Shown: positions 7,893-16,432 of the stretch, in pieces | Numbering within the stretch: the first letter of the stretch is position 1 | Layout: every line of letters begins with the position of its first letter | Source: Erysipelotrichaceae bacterium | GTDB taxonomy: Bacteria; Bacillota_I; Bacilli_A; Erysipelotrichales; Erysipelotrichaceae | Assembly: GCA_031272515.1 (NCBI GenBank) | Contig: JAISTR010000036.1 | Coordinates: 30,553-94,552 of the forward strand | DNA length: 64,000 bases | Direction: 5' to 3' | Program-made: the position numbers and the translations under genes | Notes under the pieces: model-generated | Seen by the model: only the letters and a program-made list of their open reading frames with translations | Database searches by the model: none | What the model was told of the DNA's origin: nothing

Positions 7893-9554
7893 ATGACTAT
7901 TAATTTAAAAAAGGCGTTGCTTGCCCTTTTAGCCGGAACTTATTTGGCATTTAGCGCAATCAACGGGCTTACAGTCCTGCAGGCGGAAGAAGGCCCTTCG
8001 GTCACCGGTACCACGGTGGTCAGTGACGGCACTTCCCCGATTCCCACCCAAAAATATTCGATGCGCCTGAGCAGTGAGGTCTTCGCGCCGGTATTCCTGA
8101 AGCATGATGGTGATGTCAATTATACAGTTGACCATCAATATACATCCAGTATTCCCCGCGATGCGGACGGGAAATTCTATTTCAACAATTGTGTCCAATA
8201 TTATATCCATGGCCATGCCTATGGCAAAGTAACGGACAAGCTGATTGGCGAAGTGCAGTGGATCTACAAGAATTCACCTTATGGCACAACCGCTACCGTG
8301 GACTATCTTCAGGAGATTGTGGACTGGTATGAAGCGAAGTTTGCGGATGAAAACCTGTTTGAAGGAGCGGACTTTGAAGCTTATGTGGATGCCCTGGAAG
8401 ACGCTTATGGACTAACAACCGACAGTGCCCGGGTCGCCTTTCTGAGCTACAACGACGGCGCTGACAACGGCATCAACCCGACCAATCTGACAACTGCTGT
8501 AGCAATTTTGGACGATGTCGGGCTGGGTGTGGATTACAACGGTTCCACCCGCTTTACAGGCGCTACGGTACAAGAGAGAATGCGCGAGTACTACAAGCTG
8601 ATTCTGATCCAAATCGCGCTCTCCGCTTCAATCTGGCATTTTACCGACGGTGTCGAATTGTTGGATGCACCCTATTTCGTGGACAACTATGACGATAAGA
8701 ATTTCCTGGTGGCGATGCCGGATGATGTCAAGATTATTTATGAGTACTACATTGATCATGCCAATGAAAACTATGATGCGGTCCCAGCCGGCTTTATCAT
8801 GACCCGTACCGCCGTGAATGGAAACGAGCATACCTACGAAGTCAACAGCACGGACGGCAACAACAACTGGAACGGCTTCACGGTTTCGCTGAGCGAAAAT
8901 CTGGCCGGTACCTACATCAAGGGCAGCGGAGATACCCAGTTATCTTCCGTGCATCTGGACCCCGACCACAACACCTTTGTGGTTGTGGTGGATGAGGAAG
9001 AGGAAAGCTACAAGCTGACCGGCGGGCACTTCTATGTGTCGGTCTGGTATGGGGTGGAGACCGATGGCATTGTCAGCACCCACAAGGACCATCTGCAGGA
9101 CCATGCGATTGTTTTGGAAAACAAGGTCGCCCAAGCGACCCTGGCAATGACCTGGACCGCTCCGCCGGTGACCCCGCAGTGCGATCCCAACAATCCGACC
9201 GATGATCCGCTGGATCCCAACTATGACCCGATCAACTGTCCGATGCCGCCGGAGGATCCCTGTGATCCCGACAACCCGGTCAATGATCCGCTGGATCCGC
9301 GCTATGACCCGGAAAACTGTCCGGTAGAGGAAGAGGAACCCTGCGATCCGACCCATCCGACCGATGATCCCAATGATCCCAACTATGACCCGGTCAACTG
9401 TCCGGTGACGCCCAAAAAGCCACCGGTGGAAACCGGCTGGCTGCCGGTACAGACCCAATGGGTGTTCTACGGTTCGCTGTGCGTGCTGATTGTCTCCCTG
9501 TTGGGTACCCGAAAACGGCGACGCAAGGTAGTAAAAAGAACAGTAATGAGATAA
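7893..9554 (+). CDS. Surface-anchored protein, thioester-adhesin (TQXA-like) type
   Basis: A 553-residue exported protein. ATG at 7893 is chosen because GAGGGGG precedes it and a signal peptide follows (KK, hydrophobic core, VLQA before EEG, cleavage near 31). The middle resembles thioester domains of Gram-positive adhesins: FNNCVQYY with Cys100, and SASIWHFTDG near 244-253, where TQxAxW is usual. The expected thioester Gln appears to be Ser244. A beta-rich stalk-like domain follows near 300-415, then three proline/aspartate repeats of about 25 residues, each starting CDP and ending in YDPxNCP (six cysteines in all). The C-terminus is LPVQT, a membrane segment and TRKRRRK. This resembles a sortase signal but lacks a canonical LPxTG. 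A surface adhesin is inferred; the ligand is unknown. Confidence 0.75.
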   Translation: MTINLKKALLALLAGTYLAFSAINGLTVLQAEEGPSVTGTTVVSDGTSPIPTQKYSMRLSSEVFAPVFLKHDGDVNYTVDHQYTSSIPRDADGKFYFNNCVQYYIHGHAYGKVTDKLIGEVQWIYKNSPYGTTATVDYLQEIVDWYEAKFADENLFEGADFEAYVDALEDAYGLTTDSARVAFLSYNDGADNGINPTNLTTAVAILDDVGLGVDYNGSTRFTGATVQERMREYYKLILIQIALSASIWHFTDGVELLDAPYFVDNYDDKNFLVAMPDDVKIIYEYYIDHANENYDAVPAGFIMTRTAVNGNEHTYEVNSTDGNNNWNGFTVSLSENLAGTYIKGSGDTQLSSVHLDPDHNTFVVVVDEEEESYKLTGGHFYVSVWYGVETDGIVSTHKDHLQDHAIVLENKVAQATLAMTWTAPPVTPQCDPNNPTDDPLDPNYDPINCPMPPEDPCDPDNPVNDPLDPRYDPENCPVEEEEPCDPTHPTDDPNDPNYDPVNCPVTPKKPPVETGWLPVQTQWVFYGSLCVLIVSLLGTRKRRRKVVKRTVMR

Positions 9555-9565
9555 GGGTAATGTGA

Positions 9566-9597
9566 AAAAGCCGATGGCGATGCCAACGGCTTTTTTC
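9566..9597. terminator. Bidirectional terminator between convergent genes
   Basis: AAAAAGCCG, TGGC, loop, GCCA, CGGCTTTTTT. It has a T run on the plus side and an A run on the other, so it can serve the surface-protein gene and the convergent gene at 9615-11096. Confidence 0.8.
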
Positions 9598-9614
9598 ATG
9601 GTTTAACTAACAGT

Positions 9615-11096
9615 TTATTTCAAGTCAGCCATCAAGCGGATGGTATGCGCATAGAACTTCCGCTCCCATTTGGCGTTAGCGGAATACGGATTGATAAAAT
9701 CCTCTTCCTTGAGCCCTGACATAGCCCGCCGGTAAGCGGCTTGCGCAAACTGTTTATCCTGTTGGGGAAGCAGTCCCAAAAGCTCTTTTAGGACCTCTGA
9801 GCGCTGCTGCAGAAAGGCATCCGGATCATCACTTGAGAGCACTTCGTAAATTCTCAGGGCTTCCTCCAACTCAGCAATCGCATCCTCTTTTTTGCCCAGT
9901 CTGCTCAATACCTTTGCGAACAGGGTCTTAGTTTTTGCCACCGCTGGGAAATACAGATCAGGATTATCCCAGGCTTCCCTCTGGCGCATGGCAATCACCT
10001 GCACGAATTTCTGGCGCGCTGCTTCGTTTTGATTTTTAAGTGCCTCGACAATTGCCATGTTTTCCAGTAAATTCGCATAATCAGCCCTTAGCGTTGGCAT
10101 ATCCTGGATGAAGGTACCAAAGAGGCCGGCAGATTTTTTAAACTGCTCTGCTGCTGCTTTTGGTTTGTTGCAGTTGTAATAGAGCGCACCGAGGTCACTA
10201 CGGGCAATGGCCTCTTTCTCAATATAATGGTCCGGATCCGCTTCTGCCAGCTTCGAAAAATATAAAACGGCTGTTTGTAAGCATTTTTGGGCAGGGCCCA
10301 AAAGATTCTGGTTGTTATAATAACAAGCCAGTTTTTGAAAGGCTGTGCAAATAAACGGAAAGAAATAACCCTGCTTATCCTCATTCAGATTGACAAACAG
10401 TGCCAAGGCTCCCTGATATTCACTTTCCGTAGATATACTCTTTGGGTCCAAGACATGGATATCAGCCAGCCTGGAGAGAACCGCTGCCAAATCAGCACCA
10501 TAGACAGCCGGTTGTTTTTGATACAGTTTGCGGTAGCGGGTCAAGGCTTTGCGGTACATCCGTTCTCCCGCTTTTTCTTCCAGCAGGACAACTTCCAGAA
10601 AGCGGCCATAGTCAAAAAACATGTCTGCTGTTGGATACACGTCAATAGCCTTGCGGAAATAAGCTTTGGCTTGTGCTTCCCGATTGGGGTTTTGCGTATC
10701 ATACAAAAGCAGCAGGGCATAGAATTGAAGGATGGTGGCATAGTCTTCCTTATTGTTACTTTCACTGTCAACCAACGTCTTTATAAACTGCTCTGCCTGC
10801 TTGAGCTTTCCATCATAAACAAAATCCCACAGCTTCTTTACCTCAGGATGCTCTCTGTCCAGACCATTAAAAAGGTAAACAATGTTGATGAGGATTTCCC
10901 GAATTTGTTGCAACAATTGAATTTTTTTGTGCAGTTTCAAGCACAGATCATAACACGCAGACACCGGCAAATCTTTTGACAGTTCCGCTTGCAGGTCATT
11001 TATCTCTGCCAGAAGCTGCTGGTAGTATTTTTGTTGGGAGATTTTCCTTTCGATTTGGACGGCGCTTTCAAACAATCCTTGATCATCATATTCCAT
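9615..11096 (-). CDS. TPR-like repeat protein, 493 aa, function unknown
   Basis: A soluble alpha-helical protein with no signal peptide. An N-terminal coiled-coil-like stretch (about 15-70) is followed by repeated helix pairs with tetratricopeptide character, for example AYFRKAIDVYPTADMFFDYGRFLE near 155, MYRKALTRYRKLYQKQPAVYGADLAAVLSRLADIH (in part) near 180, SDLGALYYNCNKPKAAAEQFKKSAGLF in part near 305, and LGKKEDAIAELEEALRIYEVL in part near 405. TPR proteins usually mediate protein contacts. The ATG at 11096 follows AGGCAAGG and has its own promoter. It is divergent from the T-box hisS-aspS operon. No partner gene is visible nearby. Confidence 0.75.
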   Translation of the reverse strand: MEYDDQGLFESAVQIERKISQQKYYQQLLAEINDLQAELSKDLPVSACYDLCLKLHKKIQLLQQIREILINIVYLFNGLDREHPEVKKLWDFVYDGKLKQAEQFIKTLVDSESNNKEDYATILQFYALLLLYDTQNPNREAQAKAYFRKAIDVYPTADMFFDYGRFLEVVLLEEKAGERMYRKALTRYRKLYQKQPAVYGADLAAVLSRLADIHVLDPKSISTESEYQGALALFVNLNEDKQGYFFPFICTAFQKLACYYNNQNLLGPAQKCLQTAVLYFSKLAEADPDHYIEKEAIARSDLGALYYNCNKPKAAAEQFKKSAGLFGTFIQDMPTLRADYANLLENMAIVEALKNQNEAARQKFVQVIAMRQREAWDNPDLYFPAVAKTKTLFAKVLSRLGKKEDAIAELEEALRIYEVLSSDDPDAFLQQRSEVLKELLGLLPQQDKQFAQAAYRRAMSGLKEEDFINPYSANAKWERKFYAHTIRLMADLK

Positions 11097-11137
11097 GACC
11101 TTGCCTCTTTCTGTTTTCTACAACTTGGTTTAACTTG

Positions 11138-11166
11138 ATTAGACCATATTTGCCCTTTATTGACAA
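11138..11166 (-). promoter_or_regulatory. Promoter of the TPR-like gene
   Basis: On the minus strand TTGTCA (11166-11161), 17 bases, TCTAAT (11143-11138), 42 bases before the ATG. Confidence 0.55.
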
Positions 11167-11211
11167 GCAGAAACAAGCAACCGTCCGCTCTACTGTTAAA
11201 AGCGTATCCCC

Positions 11212-11240
11212 TTGTGTGATGCGTGGTTCTGTGCTATATT
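11212..11240 (+). promoter_or_regulatory. Promoter of the hisS-aspS T-box operon
   Basis: TTGTGT (11212-11217), 17 bases, TATATT (11235-11240). Transcription would start near 11247, at the base of the T-box Stem I. Confidence 0.65.
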
Positions 11241-11246
11241 TGAGGT

Positions 11247-11448
11247 AATCCGATGAAGAGAAGAAGGTTGTATTGACTGCCCAGAGAGGGAAGGAATTGC
11301 TGAGACTTCCTGCAGGAGGTTCAACCGGGACACCTTGGAGGAAAGACCTGCCTGATGTGGGTCTTCGGGAGACCGTTATCACTTTGAGATGCCGCAAGGC
11401 ATATTTGTAAGGTGGCAACACGCTGGACGTCCTTCAGGGGCGTTTTTT
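11247..11448 (+). ncRNA. T-box riboswitch leader of hisS-aspS
   Basis: A tRNA-sensing transcription attenuator. Stem I shows the AGAGAG element (11283-11288) and a GCTGAGA distal-loop motif. The specifier region contains GGGACACC, giving GAC (Asp, 11329-11331) overlapping CAC (His, 11331-11333). The antiterminator T-box is AAGGTGGCAACACG (11409-11422) with the acceptor-binding bulge TGGC at 11413-11416. The competing terminator is ACGTCC, loop, GGGCGT and six T (11427-11448). TGGC would pair with the GCCA end of a tRNA with discriminator G73, which fits tRNA-Asp rather than bacterial tRNA-His (C73). Uncharged tRNA binding should allow read-through into hisS and aspS. Confidence 0.9.
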
Positions 11449-11464
11449 CATTCAAGGAGGAATT

Positions 11465-12781
11465 ATGGCAATCCAAAAAATCAAAGGTACCAAGGATTGG
11501 TACGGCGTCGAACTGCAGGCGAACAGAGAGCTCCAGCAATGGATGCGGGCGCTTTGCGAACTGTATGGCTACAAAGAGGTGGAAACCCCGGAATTTGAGA
11601 AAACCGAGGTCTTCAAGCGCGAAGGGGACAGCAGCGATGTTGTCAACAAGGAAATGTATACCTTTATGGATGCCGGCAACCGGTCCTTGACACTTAGACC
11701 GGAGGGAACCGCAGGCATCATGCGCGCAATCGTCGAAAACAAGCTGTATGCGCAGCCGGATCTGCCGCTGAAGGTCTTTTACATCTCATCCTGTTTCCGC
11801 GCGGAAAACCCCCAGAAAGGGCGGCTGCGCTTATTCCATCAGTTTGGAGCCGAAGCATTGGGGGTGAAAAGTCCGGTTTTGGATGCAGAGCTGATCTGCC
11901 TGGCCAAAACCCTGTTGGATTGCCTGGAGATTGAGGACTACAAGATCGTCATCAATTCGATCGGGGACAGCGAATCACGCAAGGCTTACCGGGAGGTATT
12001 GCGCAAGCACTTCGAACCGGTATTGGGTGAATTATGCGAGGATTGCAAGCGCCGCTATATCCAGAATCCCCTTAGAATCCTGGATTGCAAAGTGGACCAC
12101 GAGCATCCGGCACTTGTCAATGCCCCGGTGATTTCCCAGTCTTTAAACCAAGAGTCGACCGACTACTTCGCCAAGCTGCGCGAAACCCTGACCAGGGCTG
12201 GTGTTGAATATGAAATTGATGAGCGGCTGGTAAGGGGACTGGACTACTATACCGATACGGTCTTTGAATTCCTCTCCACCAATCCCGGAATCGGTGCCCA
12301 ATCCGCTTTGGGCGGGGGCGGCCGCTATGATGACCTTTTAGCCTATTTCGGCGGTCCGGCCATGTCCGGGGTCGGCTTTGGCATGGGGATTGAACGGCTC
12401 TTGATTGCGCTGGCGGAGGAAGGCAAACAATTTGAAGAAGAGAGCAGCTGCGATCTGTACCTGATGTGTCTGGATGAGGCTCTGCTGCCAGAAGCGCTGG
12501 CTTTGGCGACTCAGCTTCGCAACTGGCGCATTCGCGTACAGATGGACTTCCAGGCTAGGTCGATGAAGTCCCAGTTCAAGAGTGCGGAACGCTCCGGGGC
12601 CAAGATTATCGCCTTCTATGGCGAAGAGGAAGCAAGGACCGGGTCCTTGAAATTCAAGAATGTAGATACCCAAGAACAGGTCACCATAAGTGACCCGGAA
12701 GGGTGGATTGATCAAATATACAGCTGGCTGCAAGAGCCAGAGGAGGAGGAACACGAACATCATGATGCGCACTTGCACTAA
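11465..12781 (+). CDS. hisS: Histidyl-tRNA synthetase
   Basis: Class II aminoacyl-tRNA synthetase charging tRNA-His. At 438 residues it is standard length. It has TLRPEGTAGIMRA (motif 1-2 region, about 77), SSCFRAENPQKGRLRLFHQFG in part (motif 2, near 107), LVRGLDYYTDTVFEF (histidine A motif, near 258) and GVGFGMGIERL (motif 3, near 306), then the anticodon-binding domain. The C-terminus carries an odd acidic and His-rich tail (EEEEHEHHDAHLH), which arises partly because the coding sequence overlaps the aspS ribosome site and start. ATG at 11465 follows AAGGAGG. First gene of the T-box operon. Confidence 0.97.
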   Translation: MAIQKIKGTKDWYGVELQANRELQQWMRALCELYGYKEVETPEFEKTEVFKREGDSSDVVNKEMYTFMDAGNRSLTLRPEGTAGIMRAIVENKLYAQPDLPLKVFYISSCFRAENPQKGRLRLFHQFGAEALGVKSPVLDAELICLAKTLLDCLEIEDYKIVINSIGDSESRKAYREVLRKHFEPVLGELCEDCKRRYIQNPLRILDCKVDHEHPALVNAPVISQSLNQESTDYFAKLRETLTRAGVEYEIDERLVRGLDYYTDTVFEFLSTNPGIGAQSALGGGGRYDDLLAYFGGPAMSGVGFGMGIERLLIALAEEGKQFEEESSCDLYLMCLDEALLPEALALATQLRNWRIRVQMDFQARSMKSQFKSAERSGAKIIAFYGEEEARTGSLKFKNVDTQEQVTISDPEGWIDQIYSWLQEPEEEEHEHHDAHLH

Positions 12782-14501
12782 CGGCGAACTGCGCGCCGCA
12801 CATATCGGCCAACAGGTCACCCTGGTTGGCTGGGTTAGCAAACGCAGAAACTTCGGACAGCTGGTCTTTATTGACCTGCGCGACCGCTATGGCATCACCC
12901 AGATTGTCTTCAATGAAAGCCTGACAGAGGCGATTAAAGATGTACGCAATGAGTACATCCTGCAGGTGTCCGGTGAGGTGGTGAAGCGCCAGGACCCCAA
13001 TTTGAAAATGGCAACCGGAGAGATTGAAGTGGCGGTCAAAACGGTCAAGATTCTCAACAGTGCCAACACCACGCCGCTGATTATTGCTGATGAGACCGAT
13101 GCCTTGGAAGAGGTACGCTTAAAGTACCGCTACCTGGACCTGCGGCGGCCGGTTGTGCAGCAGAAATTCATCCTGCGCCACCAAATCAACCGCAGCATCC
13201 GCAAGTACCTGGATGAGCGCGACTTTGTCGAGGTGGAAACCCCGATTCTGACCCGCTCCACCCCTGAGGGGGCCAGGGATTATCTGGTGCCCTCCCGGAT
13301 CCATGAAGGCCAGTTCTATGCCCTGCCGCAATCCCCGCAGCTCTTTAAGCAGCTCTTGATGATTTCCGGGCTGGAGCGCTACTACCAGATTGCCCGCTGC
13401 TTCCGCGATGAGGACTTGCGGGCGGACCGGCAGATGGAATTCACCCAGGTGGATATCGAGACTTCCTTCTTGAGCCAGGATGAGCTCTTAAAGCTGATGG
13501 AAGGGATGATGGCAAGCGTGATGAAGGAGTTCAAGGGCATTGATCTGCCTTTGCCCTTTGTGCGTCTGACCTTTGCGCAAGCGATGAACACCTATGGCTC
13601 CGACAAACCGGACATCCGCTTTGAACTCAAGCTCACGGATGTATCAGAGATTTTTAAAAACAGCGAATTTTCGGTATTCTCCACCGCTTTCAAAAATCAG
13701 GGTGTCATCAAAGCCCTGTGTGTGCCGGGCTTGGCGAATGCCAGCCGCAAGCAGACGGACAAGTATGCGGATGAAGCGAAAAAGAATGGCGCCAAGGGCT
13801 TGGTGGTTTTAAAGGTTACTGGCGGTGCTTTGGAAGGTTCGGCTGCGAAGTTCTTCAGTGCAGAGGAAAGCAAGGCTTTACTGGCAGCTTTAAAGGCCAG
13901 CGATAACGACCTGATTTTGATGGCTGCCGGCCAGTGGGAGCCCACCTGCAATGCTTTGGGGGCGGTGCGCAGCTATTTGGGAAGTGAGCAGGGTCTCTAT
14001 GACAAAGAGACATTTGCCTTTTTGTGGGTAACGGAATTCCCGATGCTGGAATACAACGAGGAGGACAAGCGTTTCTATGCCCGTCACCATCCCTTCACCC
14101 GGCCGATGGATGAGGATGTCCAGTATCTGGATAGTGACCCGGCACGGGTCAGGGCTTATGCCTACGACATGGTCTTAAACGGCTATGAGCTGGGTGGGGG
14201 ATCATTACGGATTTACGACCAGAAGATGCAGACAAAAATGTTTGAACTCTTGGGATTTAGCGAAGAGCAGATCAAAGCCCGCTTTGGCTTCTTCATCGAA
14301 GCGTTCCAGTACGGCACCCCGCCGCATGGCGGCATCGCCTTTGGTTTGGACCGGATTGCGATGCTGTTGACCGGCAGTGAATCGCTGCGCGATGTCATTG
14401 CCTTCCCGAAGAATGCGGCCGCGAAATGCCCGATGAGCGAGGCTCCCAGCAGTGTGGAAGAGAGCCAATTGGCGGAGCTGCACATCAAGGTCACACAATA
14501 G
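12762..14501 (+). CDS. aspS: Aspartyl-tRNA synthetase
   Basis: Class II synthetase charging tRNA-Asp, 579 residues. An N-terminal OB anticodon domain (GWVSKRRNFGQLVFIDLRDRYG in part) leads to the catalytic core with YRYLDLRRP, VETPILTRSTPEGARDYLVPSR in part, the motif 2 RCFRDEDLRADRQMEFTQ and motif 3 GIAFGLDRIAMLLTG; the bacterial GAD insertion sits between. ATG at 12762 (MMRTC) is chosen over the longer GTG frame at 12690 because AGGAGGAGG at 12741-12749 precedes it and the protein then begins like other AspRS. It overlaps hisS by 20 bases. Whether it is discriminating or also charges tRNA-Asn cannot be read from this window. Confidence 0.96.
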   Translation: MMRTCTNGELRAAHIGQQVTLVGWVSKRRNFGQLVFIDLRDRYGITQIVFNESLTEAIKDVRNEYILQVSGEVVKRQDPNLKMATGEIEVAVKTVKILNSANTTPLIIADETDALEEVRLKYRYLDLRRPVVQQKFILRHQINRSIRKYLDERDFVEVETPILTRSTPEGARDYLVPSRIHEGQFYALPQSPQLFKQLLMISGLERYYQIARCFRDEDLRADRQMEFTQVDIETSFLSQDELLKLMEGMMASVMKEFKGIDLPLPFVRLTFAQAMNTYGSDKPDIRFELKLTDVSEIFKNSEFSVFSTAFKNQGVIKALCVPGLANASRKQTDKYADEAKKNGAKGLVVLKVTGGALEGSAAKFFSAEESKALLAALKASDNDLILMAAGQWEPTCNALGAVRSYLGSEQGLYDKETFAFLWVTEFPMLEYNEEDKRFYARHHPFTRPMDEDVQYLDSDPARVRAYAYDMVLNGYELGGGSLRIYDQKMQTKMFELLGFSEEQIKARFGFFIEAFQYGTPPHGGIAFGLDRIAMLLTGSESLRDVIAFPKNAAAKCPMSEAPSSVEESQLAELHIKVTQ

Positions 14502-14525
14502 CATCTTAGAATCAATTGCATATAG

Positions 14526-14561
14526 AAAAGCCGTCATGGATCATACACTGACGGCTTTTTT
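14526..14561 (+). terminator. Intrinsic terminator of hisS-aspS
   Basis: AAAAGCCGTCA and TGACGGCTTTTTT pair over 11 bases around a 12-base loop. It can also act for the convergent proC-like gene. Confidence 0.9.
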
Positions 14562-14581
14562 GTATTCGCTTGTAATTATGT

Positions 14582-15328
14582 TTACTTGAACTCAGCCTTT
14601 TCCTTTGCCAGCAGAAACGCTTTTTTCATGGCATCCTGCACGCCCTCGCCAACCATCAATTCGATGCCCTGCTGGGTGACTCCGCCCTTGGTGGCAACCC
14701 GTTCGGCGGTATTGGCAAAACTGCCCAGCTCCAAGAGCCCCGCAAACGTATCCCGGGTCAGGGTATAGGCAAGTTCAGAAGGAAAGCCCAGAGCCTGGCC
14801 GCCCTGTTGAAAGGCATCCAGCAGATAGCCCGCAAAGCCCAGGCCGCAGGAGACAAAGGAGGTAAAGGCTGCCATCTTATTGAGCGGCATCGGATAGCCT
14901 TGTCCAACCTGGTTTAACACATACAAAACCATCTTATTATCGGTAGGGGTGTGGGCGATGAGGCTGTGGCAGCTCTCCATCGCGATGGTGGGAATCGCCA
15001 CCACCAGATCGCTGGGATCGAGCTTGGCGCGGATGTGCTCCAAAGAAACACCTGCCATAAAGCTCAATACCACCAATTCCTTGGTCAAATCGGTATCAAA
15101 GAGCAGGGTATCAAAGACCTTGCCTTTGATGGCAAGTACCAAAAGATCTACTTCCCTGATTAAATCATCCGCCTCTTCAAACAGCTCCAGTTGGTAGGAT
15201 TCAGCCGCCAGCCAGGAGGCATCCCTTGCCGTGCAGACCTTCAAATCATGATGTGCTATCCCCGCTTTGATTAAACCTTTGGCCAATGCTTCTCCCAAGT
15301 GGCCAAAACCAAGAATTCCAATTTTCAT
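14582..15328 (-). CDS. proC: Pyrroline-5-carboxylate reductase family protein
   Basis: A 248-residue NAD(P)-dependent reductase of the ProC family, which makes proline from pyrroline-5-carboxylate. The N-terminal Rossmann motif is ILGFGHLGEALAKGL, VLAIKG follows near 78, and the C-terminal dimer domain carries ERVATKGGVTQQGIE, where VxTPGGxT is usual (Pro replaced by Lys). MKIGIL at 15328 is preferred to the longer frame because AAGGAACC lies just upstream. The altered PGG motif and divergent core mean the true substrate is uncertain; a ComER-type or ProC paralogue role is possible. Confidence 0.75.
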   Translation of the reverse strand: MKIGILGFGHLGEALAKGLIKAGIAHHDLKVCTARDASWLAAESYQLELFEEADDLIREVDLLVLAIKGKVFDTLLFDTDLTKELVVLSFMAGVSLEHIRAKLDPSDLVVAIPTIAMESCHSLIAHTPTDNKMVLYVLNQVGQGYPMPLNKMAAFTSFVSCGLGFAGYLLDAFQQGGQALGFPSELAYTLTRDTFAGLLELGSFANTAERVATKGGVTQQGIELMVGEGVQDAMKKAFLLAKEKAEFK

Positions 15329-15413
15329 GAGGTTCCTTCTTTCCGTTTGATATCTTATCATCTGAACTATTGCGGTTCAAGGGAAATGGCTTGTGAAAAA
15401 GATGAAAAACCGG

Positions 15414-15442
15414 TTGACACGCTAAGATTGATTCGGTACAGT
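15414..15442 (+). promoter_or_regulatory. Promoter of the 15469 membrane-protein gene
   Basis: Perfect TTGACA (15414-15419), 17 bases, TACAGT (15437-15442), then GGGAGGG at 15458-15464 before ATG 15469. Confidence 0.65.
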
Positions 15443-15468
15443 TTGTCTGAGCAACATGGGAGGGACAA

Positions 15469-16341
15469 ATGAGCCAAACGCAGGGTGAATACACACTGTT
15501 TCGCAAGCGCCATCCGGTGCTGTTTTGGGGATATGTTCTCATAGAAGTATCATTGGTTGTTCTGTGTTTACTATATTCTCTGCGTGACAATCTATTTGTG
15601 GCTTTAATAACTTTTTTCATATTTCAAATCCCATTTGCGCTTCCTGCCGGCTTGACATTCACAAATGTCTATTTTCTCTTTTACAAGCCCAAAGATGATC
15701 CCCAATGGGGGCTTAAGCTGCGGGCATTTGAAACTCCTTCTTTCCTGCTTGGGCTTGTCTTTACAATTTTTTATTGTGCCTTAATCAATATAAGAAGGGT
15801 TGACTGGCAGATACCAGTGGCTTCTTGGGGGATTCATTCTCCCATCGCGCTTGCGGATATCCCTACTGCACAGACTTTATTTGTTCTGGGGGTGATTGGC
15901 TATCTGCTTTTGATTTGTACAAAAACAAAAAAGACGCCGCCGCTGGTAACAGCAACTGGTGTGTCATTATTGATTATCGGGATCCTAGAGTGTCTCTTAT
16001 GGTCCATACAGACCTTTTCTGTGAGCTTTGTTTTGGTGATTCTTCCCTTGAACAGTATTGTCATCGCGATTCGTTTGATCCGTGATAAAACCCTGGAAAT
16101 TAAAAATGACAAGGATAGGGAAGGGAAAGCCGGTTTGACCGGCTGGCTTTACGGCACCAAGCTGCCGATCTACTCTTTTCTGCTCTCTGTTTTTGTGCTG
16201 ATACTCACCATTGCGGTTCTGGTCCTGTTTGGTCAGCGTCCCAATGCCATCATCCAGGGCTATCTGGACACGGCAGACTGGTCACTGTCCCAGAAAGTTG
16301 CTCCGGAACTGCCACCACCAGCTTTGGAAAACTTCGATTGA
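15469..16341 (+). CDS. Membrane protein of unknown function, 290 aa
   Basis: An integral membrane protein with about seven or eight hydrophobic segments: roughly 18-38, 41-66, 85-105, 120-145, 155-175, 180-200 and 228-250. Basic and charged loops such as RLIRDKTLEIKNDKDREGKAG lie in part near 205-225. No signal peptide, ATP-binding motif or catalytic signature is visible, and I do not recognise the family. The C-terminal 35 residues after the last membrane segment are probably extracytoplasmic, ending in PELPPPALENFD. It stands alone behind its own promoter and is followed by a non-coding RNA candidate. Confidence 0.7.
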   Translation: MSQTQGEYTLFRKRHPVLFWGYVLIEVSLVVLCLLYSLRDNLFVALITFFIFQIPFALPAGLTFTNVYFLFYKPKDDPQWGLKLRAFETPSFLLGLVFTIFYCALINIRRVDWQIPVASWGIHSPIALADIPTAQTLFVLGVIGYLLLICTKTKKTPPLVTATGVSLLIIGILECLLWSIQTFSVSFVLVILPLNSIVIAIRLIRDKTLEIKNDKDREGKAGLTGWLYGTKLPIYSFLLSVFVLILTIAVLVLFGQRPNAIIQGYLDTADWSLSQKVAPELPPPALENFD

Positions 16342-16409
16342 TGCGTCATTTTAGTAAAATATCCTCGGCAATTCACATAATTTTTCACCAAATTTTGTCT
16401 TGTAAAACG

Positions 16410-16426
16410 TTTTATCATGCTATAAT
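16410..16426 (+). promoter_or_regulatory. Extended -10 promoter of the ncRNA
   Basis: TGC followed by a perfect TATAAT (16421-16426) gives an extended -10 element. TTGT-containing sequence lies about 16 bases upstream as a weak -35. Transcription would start at about 16433. Confidence 0.6.
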
Positions 16427-16432
16427 GAATTT

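Noticed and set aside
9175..9420. CRISPR or intergenic repeat
   Set aside because: The repeats are in-frame and encode the CDP...NCP units of the surface protein; copies are diverged and no spacers exist.
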